This document shows, piece by piece, positions 45,670 through 54,472 of a DNA stretch of 64,000 bases (position 1 is its first letter; every line of letters starts with the position of its first letter). The stretch covers positions 2,368,501 through 2,432,500 of the forward strand of contig NZ_CP051131.1 in NCBI RefSeq assembly GCF_013378075.1, given 5' to 3'. The translations under genes and the position numbers were made by a program. A model generated the notes under the pieces. The model saw only the letters and a program-made list of their open reading frames with translations, did not search any database and was not told the DNA's origin. This DNA comes from Parasphingopyxis algicola. GTDB taxonomy: Bacteria; Pseudomonadota; Alphaproteobacteria; Sphingomonadales; Sphingomonadaceae.

Positions 45670-45978
45670 CTATTCAACCGACGCCAGGGCATCGGAGCGC
45701 GGCAGTCTTACACTTTCGAGCGTCCGCGCCCGGCATTCGCGGACCGCGTTGCGTCCGCGCAGATCGAAATTATAGGCGGTTCCGCAGACTTCGCGTGCCG
45801 CGGCGCGGAGACGGCGCTGCAATCTGATACGGTCGGCGGGGTTGCCGAGATCGAGATCGGCATGGCTTACGGCCAGCGATGCGGGGTTCGCCGGTGCGAC
45901 CTGCGCGATTGTCGGGTGAGAGATGACGGTCCCCAAGAGCAGCGCTCCGGGGATCAGGAGAAGGTTCAGGGCTTTCAT
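45670..45978 (-). CDS. UrcA family secreted protein
   Basis: A 102-residue exported protein with a signal peptide ending Thr-Ile-Ala-Gln. The UrcA pattern follows: 'VSHADLDLGNPADRIRLQRRLRAAAREVCG', then 'NAVRECRARTLESV', with two Cys. The family is abundant in sphingomonads and has no known function. It is divergent from the LysR gene with 119 bp between the starts, a common regulator-target layout. Confidence 0.88.
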   Translation of the reverse strand: MKALNLLLIPGALLLGTVISHPTIAQVAPANPASLAVSHADLDLGNPADRIRLQRRLRAAAREVCGTAYNFDLRGRNAVRECRARTLESVRLPRSDALASVE

Positions 45979-46097
45979 GTGCTTTGTCCTTTTGAGGGGA
46001 GGAGAAAGCGTCGACGCGAGTGTTGGATAGCATAAGTTTCAAATTGAAACGAACAACTATGTTGCATGTGCGTTCTGCAAAAGTGCAGAATGGCCTC

Positions 46098-46988
46098 ATG
46101 TTGGACTGGAACGACCTGCGCTATCTGCTGAGCGTTGCCGAGACCGGCAGCACTTTGGGCGCCGGGAAGAGGCTGCGCGTCAGCCAGACGACGGCCGCGC
46201 GGCGCGTGGCCGCGCTGGAGCGCGAACTCGGCCTCTCCCTGTTCGAGCGCAGTCCGGCCGGTTATCGGCTGACCCCGGTCGGCGAAGCGTTGCTGGAAAA
46301 GGCGCGGACTGTCGAGGCAGCGGCGGCGGAGTTCGCCGATGCGGCGGCGTCCCAGGCCCGCGATGTCAGCGGCACGGTGAAGCTGACGACCATCGACATC
46401 TATGCCCTCACTTTCCTCGCGCCGATTCTGAACCGGCTGCACGAAGCCCTGCCCGCCATCCGGATCGAGGTCGACACCTCGCAGGAAACGCTCGATCTTG
46501 CGGCCGGCGAGGCCGATGTGGCGATCCGCACCAGCCCGGATCCGAAAGGGGGCGGGCTGGTCGGGCGCAGGATCGGGTACAATCGCTGGACCGTCTATTG
46601 CAGCCGAAACTATGCCGATGCCCATGGCGTGCCGCGTTCGCGCGAGGAACTGGCCAAGCATGATTTCATCGGCGGCGGCGGCAAGAATTTCTGGCCGCCC
46701 TATCTGAAATGGCTGCGCAAGAACAATCTCGAGGATGCGGTGACCATGCATCATGGCACGGGGATGGGGATATTGTCGGCCGTGCGCGCCGGGGCTGGCC
46801 TGGCCGTCATGCCAAGCTTTTTCGCCGATCGCGATCCCGATCTCATCCAGTGCCTGCCGCCCCATCCCGATGACGAGGGCGGGCTGTGGCTGCTCACCCA
46901 TGAACGGCTCCGCAACGTCCCGCGCGTTCGCGCGGTGCTCGATTTTCTGGCCCCGGAATTGCGGCGGCTGGCGCTCGGGGCTGGATAA
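46098..46988 (+). CDS. LysR family transcriptional regulator
   Basis: The 296-residue product has the N-terminal winged helix 'DWNDLRYLLSVAETGSTLGAGKRLRVSQTTAARRVAALERELG' (in pieces) and a C-terminal periplasmic-binding-like effector domain. ATG at 46098 starts at the standard 'MLDWNDLRYLL'; upstream in-frame ATGs at 46020 and 46059 add unrelated residues. It belongs to the branch with GcvA/YafC-like effector domains. It may regulate the divergent urcA gene. Confidence 0.9.
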   Translation: MLDWNDLRYLLSVAETGSTLGAGKRLRVSQTTAARRVAALERELGLSLFERSPAGYRLTPVGEALLEKARTVEAAAAEFADAAASQARDVSGTVKLTTIDIYALTFLAPILNRLHEALPAIRIEVDTSQETLDLAAGEADVAIRTSPDPKGGGLVGRRIGYNRWTVYCSRNYADAHGVPRSREELAKHDFIGGGGKNFWPPYLKWLRKNNLEDAVTMHHGTGMGILSAVRAGAGLAVMPSFFADRDPDLIQCLPPHPDDEGGLWLLTHERLRNVPRVRAVLDFLAPELRRLALGAG

Positions 46989-47165
46989 GCGCGCACATTC
47001 TGCCGAAGCCGCTGGCCTCGCTACCCGACGCTCAGCGGCGTCCGAACCCATCCCGACCGTGCGGGCGGGGCGACGCAGCCGCGCTGTCCCGCTCCACGAG
47101 TAACTCGGGTTCCGCGGCCGGGCTGAGATGGTTGTCCAAGAACTCGCCGCGCGCCCTGCCCGACT

Positions 47166-47348
47166 TCAGTCTCCGATCCGCCGCGCTTCTTCGACGAGCA
47201 TGATCGGGACGCCGTCGCGCACCGGATAGGCAAGGCCCGCTTCGTCGGAAATCAGCTCGTTGGCGTCGGCGTCGTAATGCAGCTTCGTCCGGGTGAGCGG
47301 GCAGAGGAGAATCGCCAGCAATTCGGGATCGAATGCGCTTTCGGTCAC
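47166..47348 (-). CDS. Trm112 family (UPF0434) small protein
   Basis: A 60-residue protein: '[21 protein letters not shown]' and '[20 protein letters not shown]' are the UPF0434/Trm112 signature. In other organisms Trm112 partners methyltransferases acting on translation components. The single visible Cys means the eukaryotic zinc site is incomplete, as is normal in the bacterial family. Confidence 0.92.
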   Translation of the reverse strand: MTESAFDPELLAILLCPLTRTKLHYDADANELISDEAGLAYPVRDGVPIMLVEEARRIGD

Positions 47349-47358
47349 CGCGCTGCTT

Positions 47359-47997
47359 CTATTGCAGGGTCGCGCGATCGTCCCCGCCCGCTTGCTGGTG
47401 CATGCGGAAGAACTGCATGAACTGGATCAGCAGTTCGGAGCGGTCGTCGATCGTCGGCGCTTCGAGCAGCGCTTGCTTCGCGACGGTGTCGAACGGCGCA
47501 ACCTGTGCGATCATGTTGACCAGCGTCTCGTCGTCCAAGGTGTCGACCGCCTCCCAATCCACCGCATAGCCAAGCGCGGCCGCGAATTTCTTCGATTCGT
47601 CGATCAGCCCGCCGCGCATCGCGATCGACAGCGGCTCGGCAACGGCATCGTCGCCGAATTCCTCGATCACGGCCTCGATCTGCCGGAACGGTGTCGTCGC
47701 ATCGAGTTCGCGCACCATGCGGAACCGGGTCAGGCCTTCGAGGATCAGGTTGAACCTGCCGTCGTCCATCGCCTCGACCTCGGCGACCTTGCCGATACAG
47801 CCGATATCGAACAGTGCCGGCGTGTCGCCGTTTTCCTCCCGCGGCTGGATCATCGCGATCCGCCGGTCGCGCGCCATCGCGTCCTTCACCAGCGCCTGGT
47901 AGCGCGGTTCGAAAATATGCAGCGGCAATTGCGCCCGCGGCAGCAGGATCGCGCCGGCCAGCGGAAAGATCGAAAGACGGATCGGGCTTTCGGCCAT
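47359..47997 (-). CDS. LON substrate-binding domain protein
   Basis: A 212-residue stand-alone Lon N-terminal domain: '[31 protein letters not shown]', '[30 protein letters not shown]' fragments are typical. No ATPase or protease domain follows. The ATG at 47997 overlaps the upstream YbbN-like stop (TGATG). The pairing of a Lon-N protein with a thioredoxin-TPR protein is conserved in alphaproteobacteria and suggests a protein quality-control role. Confidence 0.9.
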   Translation of the reverse strand: MAESPIRLSIFPLAGAILLPRAQLPLHIFEPRYQALVKDAMARDRRIAMIQPREENGDTPALFDIGCIGKVAEVEAMDDGRFNLILEGLTRFRMVRELDATTPFRQIEAVIEEFGDDAVAEPLSIAMRGGLIDESKKFAAALGYAVDWEAVDTLDDETLVNMIAQVAPFDTVAKQALLEAPTIDDRSELLIQFMQFFRMHQQAGGDDRATLQ

Positions 47998-48911
47998 CAG
48001 CCGAACAGGATCGCCGACAGGCGCCGGCGCTGCGCGGCCACCCATTCGTCCTCGAGCCCGACCACTTCGAACAGCTGGAGCAGCTTTTGCCGCGCCGCGC
48101 CCTCGTTCCAGTCCCTGTCGGCCTCGATGATATGGAAAAGATGATCGGCGGCGGCGTCGCGCTCGTCATTTGCCATCAGCGCGGCGGCGAGTTCCATGCG
48201 CGCTTCGTGATCGTTCGGATCGGCATCCACTTTCGTCTGGAGCGGCGCGGTGTCTTCGGTCTCGGTTGCGTCGCCGGCCAGATCGACTGCTGATTGCGCG
48301 CGGGCGATCGCCGGGTCCTTGGCCACGTCTTCGGGAATCTGGGCGAGCATTTCCCTGGCTTCGTCGATCTTGCCCATCGCGACCAGCGCGCGAACGAAAC
48401 CGGAGATAACCTTGGGCTCGGCGGGCGCCATTTCCATGATCTGGCCGAAAATCGAGAGCGCGCGCTCGCCATCGCCTTCGGACAGCACCTGTTCGCCCAT
48501 CTCGATCAGCGGTTCGATCTCGGCCTGTTGCTGCTTCTCGTCGCTATCGATCGGGAGCTGCGTGAGGATCTGGTCGAGCATCTGTTTCAGCGAGCCTTCG
48601 GTGCGCGCCTGGCCGAGATCGGCGACGGGCTTGCCCTGGAACATCGCATAGACGGTGGGGATCGACTGGATCTGGAACTGCGACGCGATGAACTTGTCTT
48701 CGTCGACATTCACCTTTTTGAGGACGACGCCCTTGTCCGCATAATCGGCCGCCACCTTTTCGAGGATCGGCGTCAGCTGTTTGCACGGCCCGCACCATTC
48801 GGCCCAGAAATCGAGAATGACGAGCTTGGTCATCGACGGTTCGACGACATCGGTCCGGAATTTCTCGACTTCGGCCTTCTGATCTTCGGTCAGTCCCAAT
48901 TGCGTGGCCAC
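47997..48911 (-). CDS. YbbN-like thioredoxin/TPR co-chaperone
   Basis: A 304-residue protein with an N-terminal thioredoxin domain (active site WAEWCGPCKQ near residue 39, cis-Pro in 'QIQSIPTVYAMFQGK') and a C-terminal TPR-like helical domain with pairs of 'ARMELAAALMANDERDAAADHL' type. GTG at 48911 is chosen, with AGGAG about 10 bp upstream. Unlike E. coli YbbN the CxxC is complete, so it may be redox-active. It is inferred to assist chaperones. Confidence 0.9.
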   Translation of the reverse strand: MATQLGLTEDQKAEVEKFRTDVVEPSMTKLVILDFWAEWCGPCKQLTPILEKVAADYADKGVVLKKVNVDEDKFIASQFQIQSIPTVYAMFQGKPVADLGQARTEGSLKQMLDQILTQLPIDSDEKQQQAEIEPLIEMGEQVLSEGDGERALSIFGQIMEMAPAEPKVISGFVRALVAMGKIDEAREMLAQIPEDVAKDPAIARAQSAVDLAGDATETEDTAPLQTKVDADPNDHEARMELAAALMANDERDAAADHLFHIIEADRDWNEGAARQKLLQLFEVVGLEDEWVAAQRRRLSAILFG

Positions 48912-49114
48912 GATCTTTCGACTCCTGCGTGAATGTTTGCGCTTATATGGGGGAGACGGCCCCGGAACCCAAGAGGGAGGATTATTCGGTGGCCCGGTGC
49001 CCGAAGGTCCGCCCGGGACGCCCGATTTCCTCTTGCCCCGCTTGGCGACCCATGCTAGCTGCGCCGCCTCTTCACCGGATGGCAAGGCTTTGCCATTAGC
49101 GGGAAGAGCGCCGA

Positions 49115-49189
49115 GCGGGCGTAGCTCAGGGGTAGAGCACAACCTTGCCAAGGTTGGGGTCGGGCGTTCGAATCGCCTCGCCCGCTCCA
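49115..49189 (+). tRNA. tRNA-Gly (anticodon GCC)
   Basis: A 75-nt tRNA: acceptor GCGGGCG (49115-49121) pairs with CGCCCGC (49179-49185), discriminator T, encoded CCA 49187-49189. The anticodon loop TTGCCAA gives GCC. Its 3' 17 bp are duplicated at 58358, so it is the insertion site of the adjacent element; the tRNA remains intact. Confidence 0.96.
49173..49189 (+). repeat. attL core (tRNA-Gly 3' end)
   Basis: TCGCCTCGCCCGCTCCA, the T-arm end, acceptor strand and CCA of tRNA-Gly, is repeated exactly at 58358-58374. Confidence 0.9.
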
Positions 49190-49329
49190 AACGTTTTCCG
49201 GGACTTCCCGCCAAAACCCTCGGGTACGTGCGGGTTCACGGATTTTCGTACCGCTCCCCATCGTGGGTTTTCGGCTTTTGTGGCACATTCTGCGCAACAG
49301 AACGTGCAACAAGGCGGACCCGGCAGACG

Positions 49330-50733
49330 GTGCGAACAGACGACAGATATCTCCAGAAACGCGGGCAGCGCTGGCACTATGTCCGGCGGGTGCCGGGCCG
49401 CTTTGCCGATCTCGATGATCGCGGGACGATCCGGCTGGCACTCAAGACCAGCTCGCTTGAGGTCGCGCGCATGCGCCGCGACGCGATGGCCGAGGCCGAT
49501 GATCAGTTCTGGGCCAACCTCGTCGCTGCCGCCGACGAGGATGCCATTAGCGCACTACGCCGAGAGATCGCGGCCCGCCGCTATCGCGGGGCATGCTCGC
49601 GGGCTCTAGCGCATGGCTTTGTTTATGCCCCGGCCAGCGAACTGGCCGAGATGACCGACCTTGCCGAACTGCTCGTGCGCTTGAAGCTCGTCGATGCGAA
49701 GGATAGCGGCAAACCATCGGAACCCGAACGCGCCGAAGCCGAAGCGCTGCTCGGCGGCGTGGAACGGCCCGCCATCACGATCAGCCAGGCCTTCGACGTC
49801 TATTGCGAGGACATCGCTTATGGCGATTTCGTCAACAAGTCCAAAGGCCAGAGAAGGCTCTGGATGAAGACCAAGAAGCGCGGCATCCAGAACTTTATCG
49901 ATATCTGCGGCGATATGGCCTTGCGCGATATCACCCGCGCCGATGCGCTCAAATTCTACGACTGGTGGAAGCATCGGCTGATGCCCCAACCGGGCAAGCG
50001 CGGCCTCAACCCCAACACCGCCAATCGCGATATCGGCAATGTGCGTAAGCTCTACACCGACTACTTCCGCCACATCGGCGAGGACGAGCGCAAGAACCCG
50101 TTCCGCAATCTCAGTTTCGCGGTCACCAAGAAGAGCGATGTCCCGTGCTTCGAGAATGACTGGGTGCGCGAGCGTATCCTCAAGCCCGGCATCTTCGACG
50201 GGATCAACCGCGAAGCTGCATTGATCGTTTATGCGCTGATCGAGACCGGCTGCCGTCCGAGCGAGATCGCCAACCTCACGCAAGAGAATATCCGGCTCGA
50301 CTGCGATGTCCCGCACATCCGGATCAGGCCGACCGAGGGCCGCGAGATCAAGACGCGCTCGTCGATCCGCGACTTGCCCCTGGTCGGCGTGGCGCTGGAA
50401 GCGATGCGGCATGCCCCGGAGGGCTTTCCGCATTATCGCGACAAGCCGGACCTGCTCTCCGCCACCCTGCTCAAGGCGTTTCGGGTGCGCGAGCTTTTCC
50501 CGACCGATGAGCATGTCATCTACTCTTTTCGCCATTCGTTCGAGAAGCGGATGCTCGAAGGCGGCCTCGACTATGGTCTGCGCTGTACGTTGATGGGGCA
50601 TCACAATCCCCGGCCCGAATATGGCGACGGGGGATCGCTCGCATATCGCAGGGACGAGCTGTTGAAGATCGCGCATCCTTATCCCGAGGCGCTGTTCGGG
50701 GATCAGCGGAAGCGTCTGCAACGGGCGGCGTGA
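49330..50733 (+). CDS. Tyrosine site-specific integrase
   Basis: A 467-residue recombinase. The N-terminal 'DRYLQKRGQRWHYVRRVPGRF' is an arm-type DNA-binding domain, a core-binding SAM-like domain spans residues ~150-250, and the catalytic domain has Arg in 'ETGCRPSEIANLT', His/Arg in 'YSFRHSFEKRML', His in 'LMGHHNPRPEYG', and the presumed Tyr just after. GTG at 49330 fits the family start. Its gene reads away from the tRNA, 141 bp inside attL, and it is inferred to have inserted the island. Confidence 0.9.
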   Translation: MRTDDRYLQKRGQRWHYVRRVPGRFADLDDRGTIRLALKTSSLEVARMRRDAMAEADDQFWANLVAAADEDAISALRREIAARRYRGACSRALAHGFVYAPASELAEMTDLAELLVRLKLVDAKDSGKPSEPERAEAEALLGGVERPAITISQAFDVYCEDIAYGDFVNKSKGQRRLWMKTKKRGIQNFIDICGDMALRDITRADALKFYDWWKHRLMPQPGKRGLNPNTANRDIGNVRKLYTDYFRHIGEDERKNPFRNLSFAVTKKSDVPCFENDWVRERILKPGIFDGINREAALIVYALIETGCRPSEIANLTQENIRLDCDVPHIRIRPTEGREIKTRSSIRDLPLVGVALEAMRHAPEGFPHYRDKPDLLSATLLKAFRVRELFPTDEHVIYSFRHSFEKRMLEGGLDYGLRCTLMGHHNPRPEYGDGGSLAYRRDELLKIAHPYPEALFGDQRKRLQRAA

Positions 50734-50985
50734 GATAGGCGCTGAGACGCGCGGCTTTCGAATGGCGCGCGTCGAGCTCGCGTTCCAGACGCTCGAAAAT
50801 CGGCCAGTAGACCTCGCTATAGCGATCGATGATTCGCGCAGTGGTGCGGAGCGCAGTACGTATATCTGCGGAGCATATCGGCATCGCGTGACGATGGCCG
50901 AAAAGTATTCTACTAATCATCAGGAAAGCTGTGCAATCCCGGTCAGCGCGATGCGTTGCGTGGCCATGCGTTTCAACTTCTTGAG

Positions 50986-52482
50986 CTATGATCTCAAAAC
51001 AGCAATTTCGGCAGCTGCTGTGTTCCACCCGTGTAGTACTTCAGAGAAGGGGTGTATCAATACACCGCTATTAGATTGCCACGCTTGTGCATCCCAGCCT
51101 GCTTCGAGCAGGTCTGAAGCCGCGAAAATGAACTCTAACGCATGCGTGAGGAAAGCTATCAGGTGCCCATACTCGTGATAGTCAAAACTGCCGGCACTGC
51201 CGTGGACGAAGTGGTTTCTGCACTTGACTGCTTCATCAACCACCAACGGGAGATCGGTGAGCGGACTTCCAAGACCATTTGAGACAATTGTGGCGCGATG
51301 GAAGATTTTCTGACGCAACGTTCGGCGTCCCAATCGACCAAGCGCACCTAAAATTCCGTCCCGGTCCTCAGATTGAGGTAGTTGGAGAAAAAGAGAGCGG
51401 GCTGATTGCCTGGCATTGGCCAATTCCTCCTCCAACGGCGGATTGGGCGGCAATGCATCGTCCGGAAGAATGTCGAACATGTTTGCAGCCCCGACTAGGC
51501 GATCGATGCTTATCATATGCTGTTGGCCAAAGTTGCCTGAGAATCGCATCCGCGCCTCCGCGCGCGAAGAATCCATAGCAATCCATGATTTGAGCACGCG
51601 TTCGAAATGGTCCCGAGACCGAACAGCGTTGATAAGTATCTCGCTTGAATGAGGCTTGCGAGTCTCACCTTCCAGTTGCCGTCGTGGCTGCATGCACCAA
51701 TAAACGTCAAGCGGTGCCCGATACTCATCTCCGATTAAGTCGATTTTCGTCCATTCCATGTTCGGCGGGCGGCCAGCGATCATTTCTAGGAATCGTAGCA
51801 GCGTCCGAATTCGAGCGATCACGTTATCGAAGGTTTGCGGTTCTGCGAATGTCAGTTCAATCAAAATTCGATTCTCAATCGCGGCGCGGCGCGGACTAAA
51901 AAAGGGGTTGGTGAAAGGTCGATGCCTGACCGTTACGACTCCGATCGCAGTCTCGACAGATGCTATCTCTTTTTGTCCGGCGAAGTAGACTATCTCAGGG
52001 TTTGGACCGATCGGAATCTTGCGATTGATCCGCGTTTCGTTGCCTTTCACAACCGTCTCGATCAGCGGCTCGGGATCAAGTACAATTCCAAAAGCGTCGA
52101 AATCGTAGAAGATGTCTTCAGCATCATCGATACGAAACATGACGCGCTCGATCTCCGCCGCTTGTGGGTCGAAGTGTCGATGCCCGCTGGCCACGTAGTG
52201 CGGCTGAATTTCGCCGAACGTGTACCTCTCTTCGTATCGCCCTGCAGAACCCATGGTAGAGCGGATGACGCAACCGATTAGAGTGACCTTCGTGAGATCA
52301 TGCAGCGTACCCCGCAAGTCGCGATGTTGATCGTGATCCAGCGCGAAGAACTCTCTATCCTGTAGCCAGAGTGTCGTCGCGGAGCCATCAATTGAAAGTT
52401 CGCCGACGAGCTGTCGATCATCATTGAACTCGAACCATCCTCCGAGCTTCGCACCATCAACAATTTCAGATTTGGCGCTCAT
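50986..52482 (-). CDS. ApeA-like HEPN anti-phage protein
   Basis: A 498-residue protein. The N-terminal ~310 residues match the ApeA N-terminal layout: 'GGWFEFNDDRQLVGELSIDG', 'LRGTLHDLTKVTLIGCVIRS', 'YVASGHRHFDPQAAEIERVMF'. The C-terminal HEPN domain has Arg422-x4-His in 'VKCRNHFVHGS', the ribonuclease motif. ApeA is a single-gene defence system reported from systematic screens; HEPN proteins cleave RNA on infection. It has a good ribosome site (GGGAG) and reads alone in the island. I have not aligned it to a reference. Confidence 0.72.
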   Translation of the reverse strand: MSAKSEIVDGAKLGGWFEFNDDRQLVGELSIDGSATTLWLQDREFFALDHDQHRDLRGTLHDLTKVTLIGCVIRSTMGSAGRYEERYTFGEIQPHYVASGHRHFDPQAAEIERVMFRIDDAEDIFYDFDAFGIVLDPEPLIETVVKGNETRINRKIPIGPNPEIVYFAGQKEIASVETAIGVVTVRHRPFTNPFFSPRRAAIENRILIELTFAEPQTFDNVIARIRTLLRFLEMIAGRPPNMEWTKIDLIGDEYRAPLDVYWCMQPRRQLEGETRKPHSSEILINAVRSRDHFERVLKSWIAMDSSRAEARMRFSGNFGQQHMISIDRLVGAANMFDILPDDALPPNPPLEEELANARQSARSLFLQLPQSEDRDGILGALGRLGRRTLRQKIFHRATIVSNGLGSPLTDLPLVVDEAVKCRNHFVHGSAGSFDYHEYGHLIAFLTHALEFIFAASDLLEAGWDAQAWQSNSGVLIHPFSEVLHGWNTAAAEIAVLRS

Positions 52483-52742
52483 GCCGATCTCCCTTTCCCG
52501 CCCTAAGCTAGCTCGCGAGGATATGATGATAGTTTCAAATTGGAGTCCAATGTCGACGGTTAGCTAACTGCACTGGATTTCTAGTTCAGCGCATGTCGGA
52601 CATCTCGCCGCACTTTCTAGCGCGGTAAAACTTTTCAGGAAATGCGAGAAGAGTAGTGAGATTGCGGTCTAGGGTGGGCCGAGGGCAAGATTAAAGGACC
52701 GGTGCAAGGCACCGGATTTATCGGGTCTGCACATCGACTTAG

Positions 52743-52780
52743 CCCTGCACCTACACGGTGTTTTTACCGTGCAGGGTTTT
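52743..52780 (+). terminator. Hairpin with T run inside the defence island
   Basis: ACCGTGCAGGG (52766-52776) can pair with CCCTGCAC plus CACGGT on the 5' side, leaving a short bulge, and is followed by TTTT (52777-52780). It has no upstream protein gene on this strand, which suggests a short untranslated transcript. Confidence 0.45.
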
Positions 52781-52877
52781 CGCGGAATGCGGCGGAGATA
52801 CTGGACAAAAAGTTGCACCATGCGGGATTGGCGGTTTTCCTGGGATCGGGCGATCGGCCCCGATGGAAAGCAAGGAT

Positions 52878-52964
52878 GCGCGGTCTGCGCCCGGCGCTCA
52901 AGGCTCATGACCGCCGTGCGGCGCGCCTTCAGGCGCGACCTTGACCGCCGGGCGCAGACCGCGC
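52878..52964. repeat. Perfect 19-bp inverted repeat, 49-nt spacer
   Basis: GCGCGGTCTGCGCCCGGCG at 52878-52896 is the exact reverse complement of 52946-52964. The spacer has its own hairpin (GGCGCG arms around 52919-52937). The base composition is much more GC-rich than nearby island genes. Confidence 0.7.
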
Positions 52965-53072
52965 GAGAGGCTGGCAAGCGGGGCCGGGAAAGCTGTGGGC
53001 GGGAAGGACGATAGCGCGAGGGCGGATCGGTTATCCGTTGGCCTCGGACTCCTCTCTCGCTAAGCTCTTCCC

Positions 53073-53984
53073 GTGAAAAGCGATATCGATCATCTGCCGC
53101 AATCGAAGCAGCGCGAGCTGGAGCGCGCGGTCGAGATCATCCTCGCCGAGTTCGCCGATGCGATGAAGCAGGCCTCGTCCCAAAAGAAGAAGGATGGCCG
53201 CATCCTCAAGATCATCCTGTTCGGATCATACGCCAGAGGCGGCTGGGTCGATGAACCCCATACCGCCAAGGGCTATCAGAGCGACTTCGATCTCTTGATC
53301 ATCGTCAATCACGAGCGCGTCGTCGACTTCTCGACCTACTGGTACCGGGCCGAAGACCGGCTGATGCACGAGCCGACCATCAAGCGGCCGGTCAATTTCA
53401 TCGTCCACACATTGGGCGAGGTGAACAACGCGCTTGCCCAGGGGCAGTATTTCTTCTCCGACATCTTCCACGAAGGCATCGCGCTCTATGAGCTGAAAGG
53501 TGAGAAACCGCTGCTCACGCCGCAGCCGCCAAGTCCGGAAGCTGCACTGGAGACGGCCAAAAAGCACTATGAACATTGGATGGAGAGTGCGCGGCAGTTT
53601 CTAGGATATGCGAAGGATGGTTGCAAAAAGGGATGGAACAACAGCGCTGCTTTTCAGATGCATCAGGCCGTCGAACGATATTACATCGCCCTCCTGTTGG
53701 TTCTGACCAACTATTCGCCTGCGACTCACAACGTAAAATTCCTGCGCTCGCTGGCGGAAGAGCAGGACCCGCGCCTGATCGATGTCTGGCCGCGCGAGAC
53801 GAAGGCCGACCGCCGTGCCTTTGAACTTTTGAAACGCGCCTATGTCGAAGCGCGCTATTCGGAGCACTACACCATCACCGCCGACGAACTCGCTTGGCTT
53901 GGCGAGCGCGCCGAAGCACTCAAGGATATGGTCGAAACTATCTGCGTCGAGCGGATCAGGAAGCTAACGAAGAAGTTAGCTTAA
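53073..53984 (+). CDS. Fused nucleotidyltransferase-HEPN protein
   Basis: A 303-residue protein. The N-terminal minimal nucleotidyltransferase has 'ILFGSYARGGWVD' (Gly51-Ser) and 'SDFDLLIIV' (Asp71, Asp73). The C-terminal HEPN domain starts near residue 160 and has Arg261-x3-His265 in 'EARYSEHY'. Fused MNT-HEPN proteins are related to the HEPN-MNT toxin-antitoxin pair in which MNT di- or tri-AMPylates HEPN. The GTG start lacks a clear ribosome site. Composition is GC-rich, like the host. A toxin-antitoxin or defence role is inferred. Confidence 0.78.
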   Translation: MKSDIDHLPQSKQRELERAVEIILAEFADAMKQASSQKKKDGRILKIILFGSYARGGWVDEPHTAKGYQSDFDLLIIVNHERVVDFSTYWYRAEDRLMHEPTIKRPVNFIVHTLGEVNNALAQGQYFFSDIFHEGIALYELKGEKPLLTPQPPSPEAALETAKKHYEHWMESARQFLGYAKDGCKKGWNNSAAFQMHQAVERYYIALLLVLTNYSPATHNVKFLRSLAEEQDPRLIDVWPRETKADRRAFELLKRAYVEARYSEHYTITADELAWLGERAEALKDMVETICVERIRKLTKKLA

Positions 53985-53995
53985 ACGGAATTTCC

Positions 53996-54469
53996 CTAAT
54001 CGGGCATTAGTTTTGTAACGCCGGGAATTTCGACGAGCCAATCGCTCAGCCGTTGCAGCGAATTGGACTGCCCTTGCGTAATCTTCCCCCAAACTCCGGC
54101 ATGGCAGTCGTTTCCCGTTACTGGAACCATACCTATTTTCCAACGATCGTCGGCTTCATTGACTGAGTCTATCGATCGAAAATTCTCTATCGAAATGGTA
54201 AGGGCACCGGGCCACTGCGGAGTGGTTACATATTCGCCAGGATCGATACCTTTCGCGACTATGCATGGTGTTGAGTCGACTGACAGATGACCTCGCCTAG
54301 GATCGTGCTTGTAAACAGCCGATGATAGGCGATGGCCGCCACTGTTATGGTCAGGCACTACGTAGTCGTCGCTAATGCGGCGGATGATGTGCGCGCCATC
54401 AACCAGTTCGGGATGGTCGTGCGGAATAACCTCGCCGTCTTCATCTCGCGGCAGCTCAAAGTCACACAC
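53996..54469 (-). CDS. Uncharacterised small protein of the TIGR04255 operon
   Basis: A 157-residue soluble protein read from a GTG at 54469, 3 bp after the previous gene. Visible features are 'AHIIRRISDDYVVPDHNSGGHRLSSAVYKHDP', with a Ser-Ser pair and several His, and 'WPGALTISIENFRSIDSV'. No catalytic motif known to me is present. It is the third gene of a packed minus-strand operon and is visibly A+T-richer than the host. Confidence 0.65.
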   Translation of the reverse strand: MCDFELPRDEDGEVIPHDHPELVDGAHIIRRISDDYVVPDHNSGGHRLSSAVYKHDPRRGHLSVDSTPCIVAKGIDPGEYVTTPQWPGALTISIENFRSIDSVNEADDRWKIGMVPVTGNDCHAGVWGKITQGQSNSLQRLSDWLVEIPGVTKLMPD

Positions 54470-54472
54470 GAA

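Larger units (their letters stand above)
52483..53072. other. 590-bp non-coding region with several hairpins
   Basis: No convincing gene is seen. It holds a 7-bp hairpin (52699-52705 with 52709-52715), a bulged hairpin CCCTGCAC (52743-52750) with GTGCAGGG (52769-52776) followed by TTTT, and a perfect 19-bp inverted repeat, 52878-52896 with 52946-52964, with a smaller GC hairpin in its loop. The bulged hairpin looks like a plus-strand terminator, so a small RNA may lie between the two genes. Confidence 0.5.
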
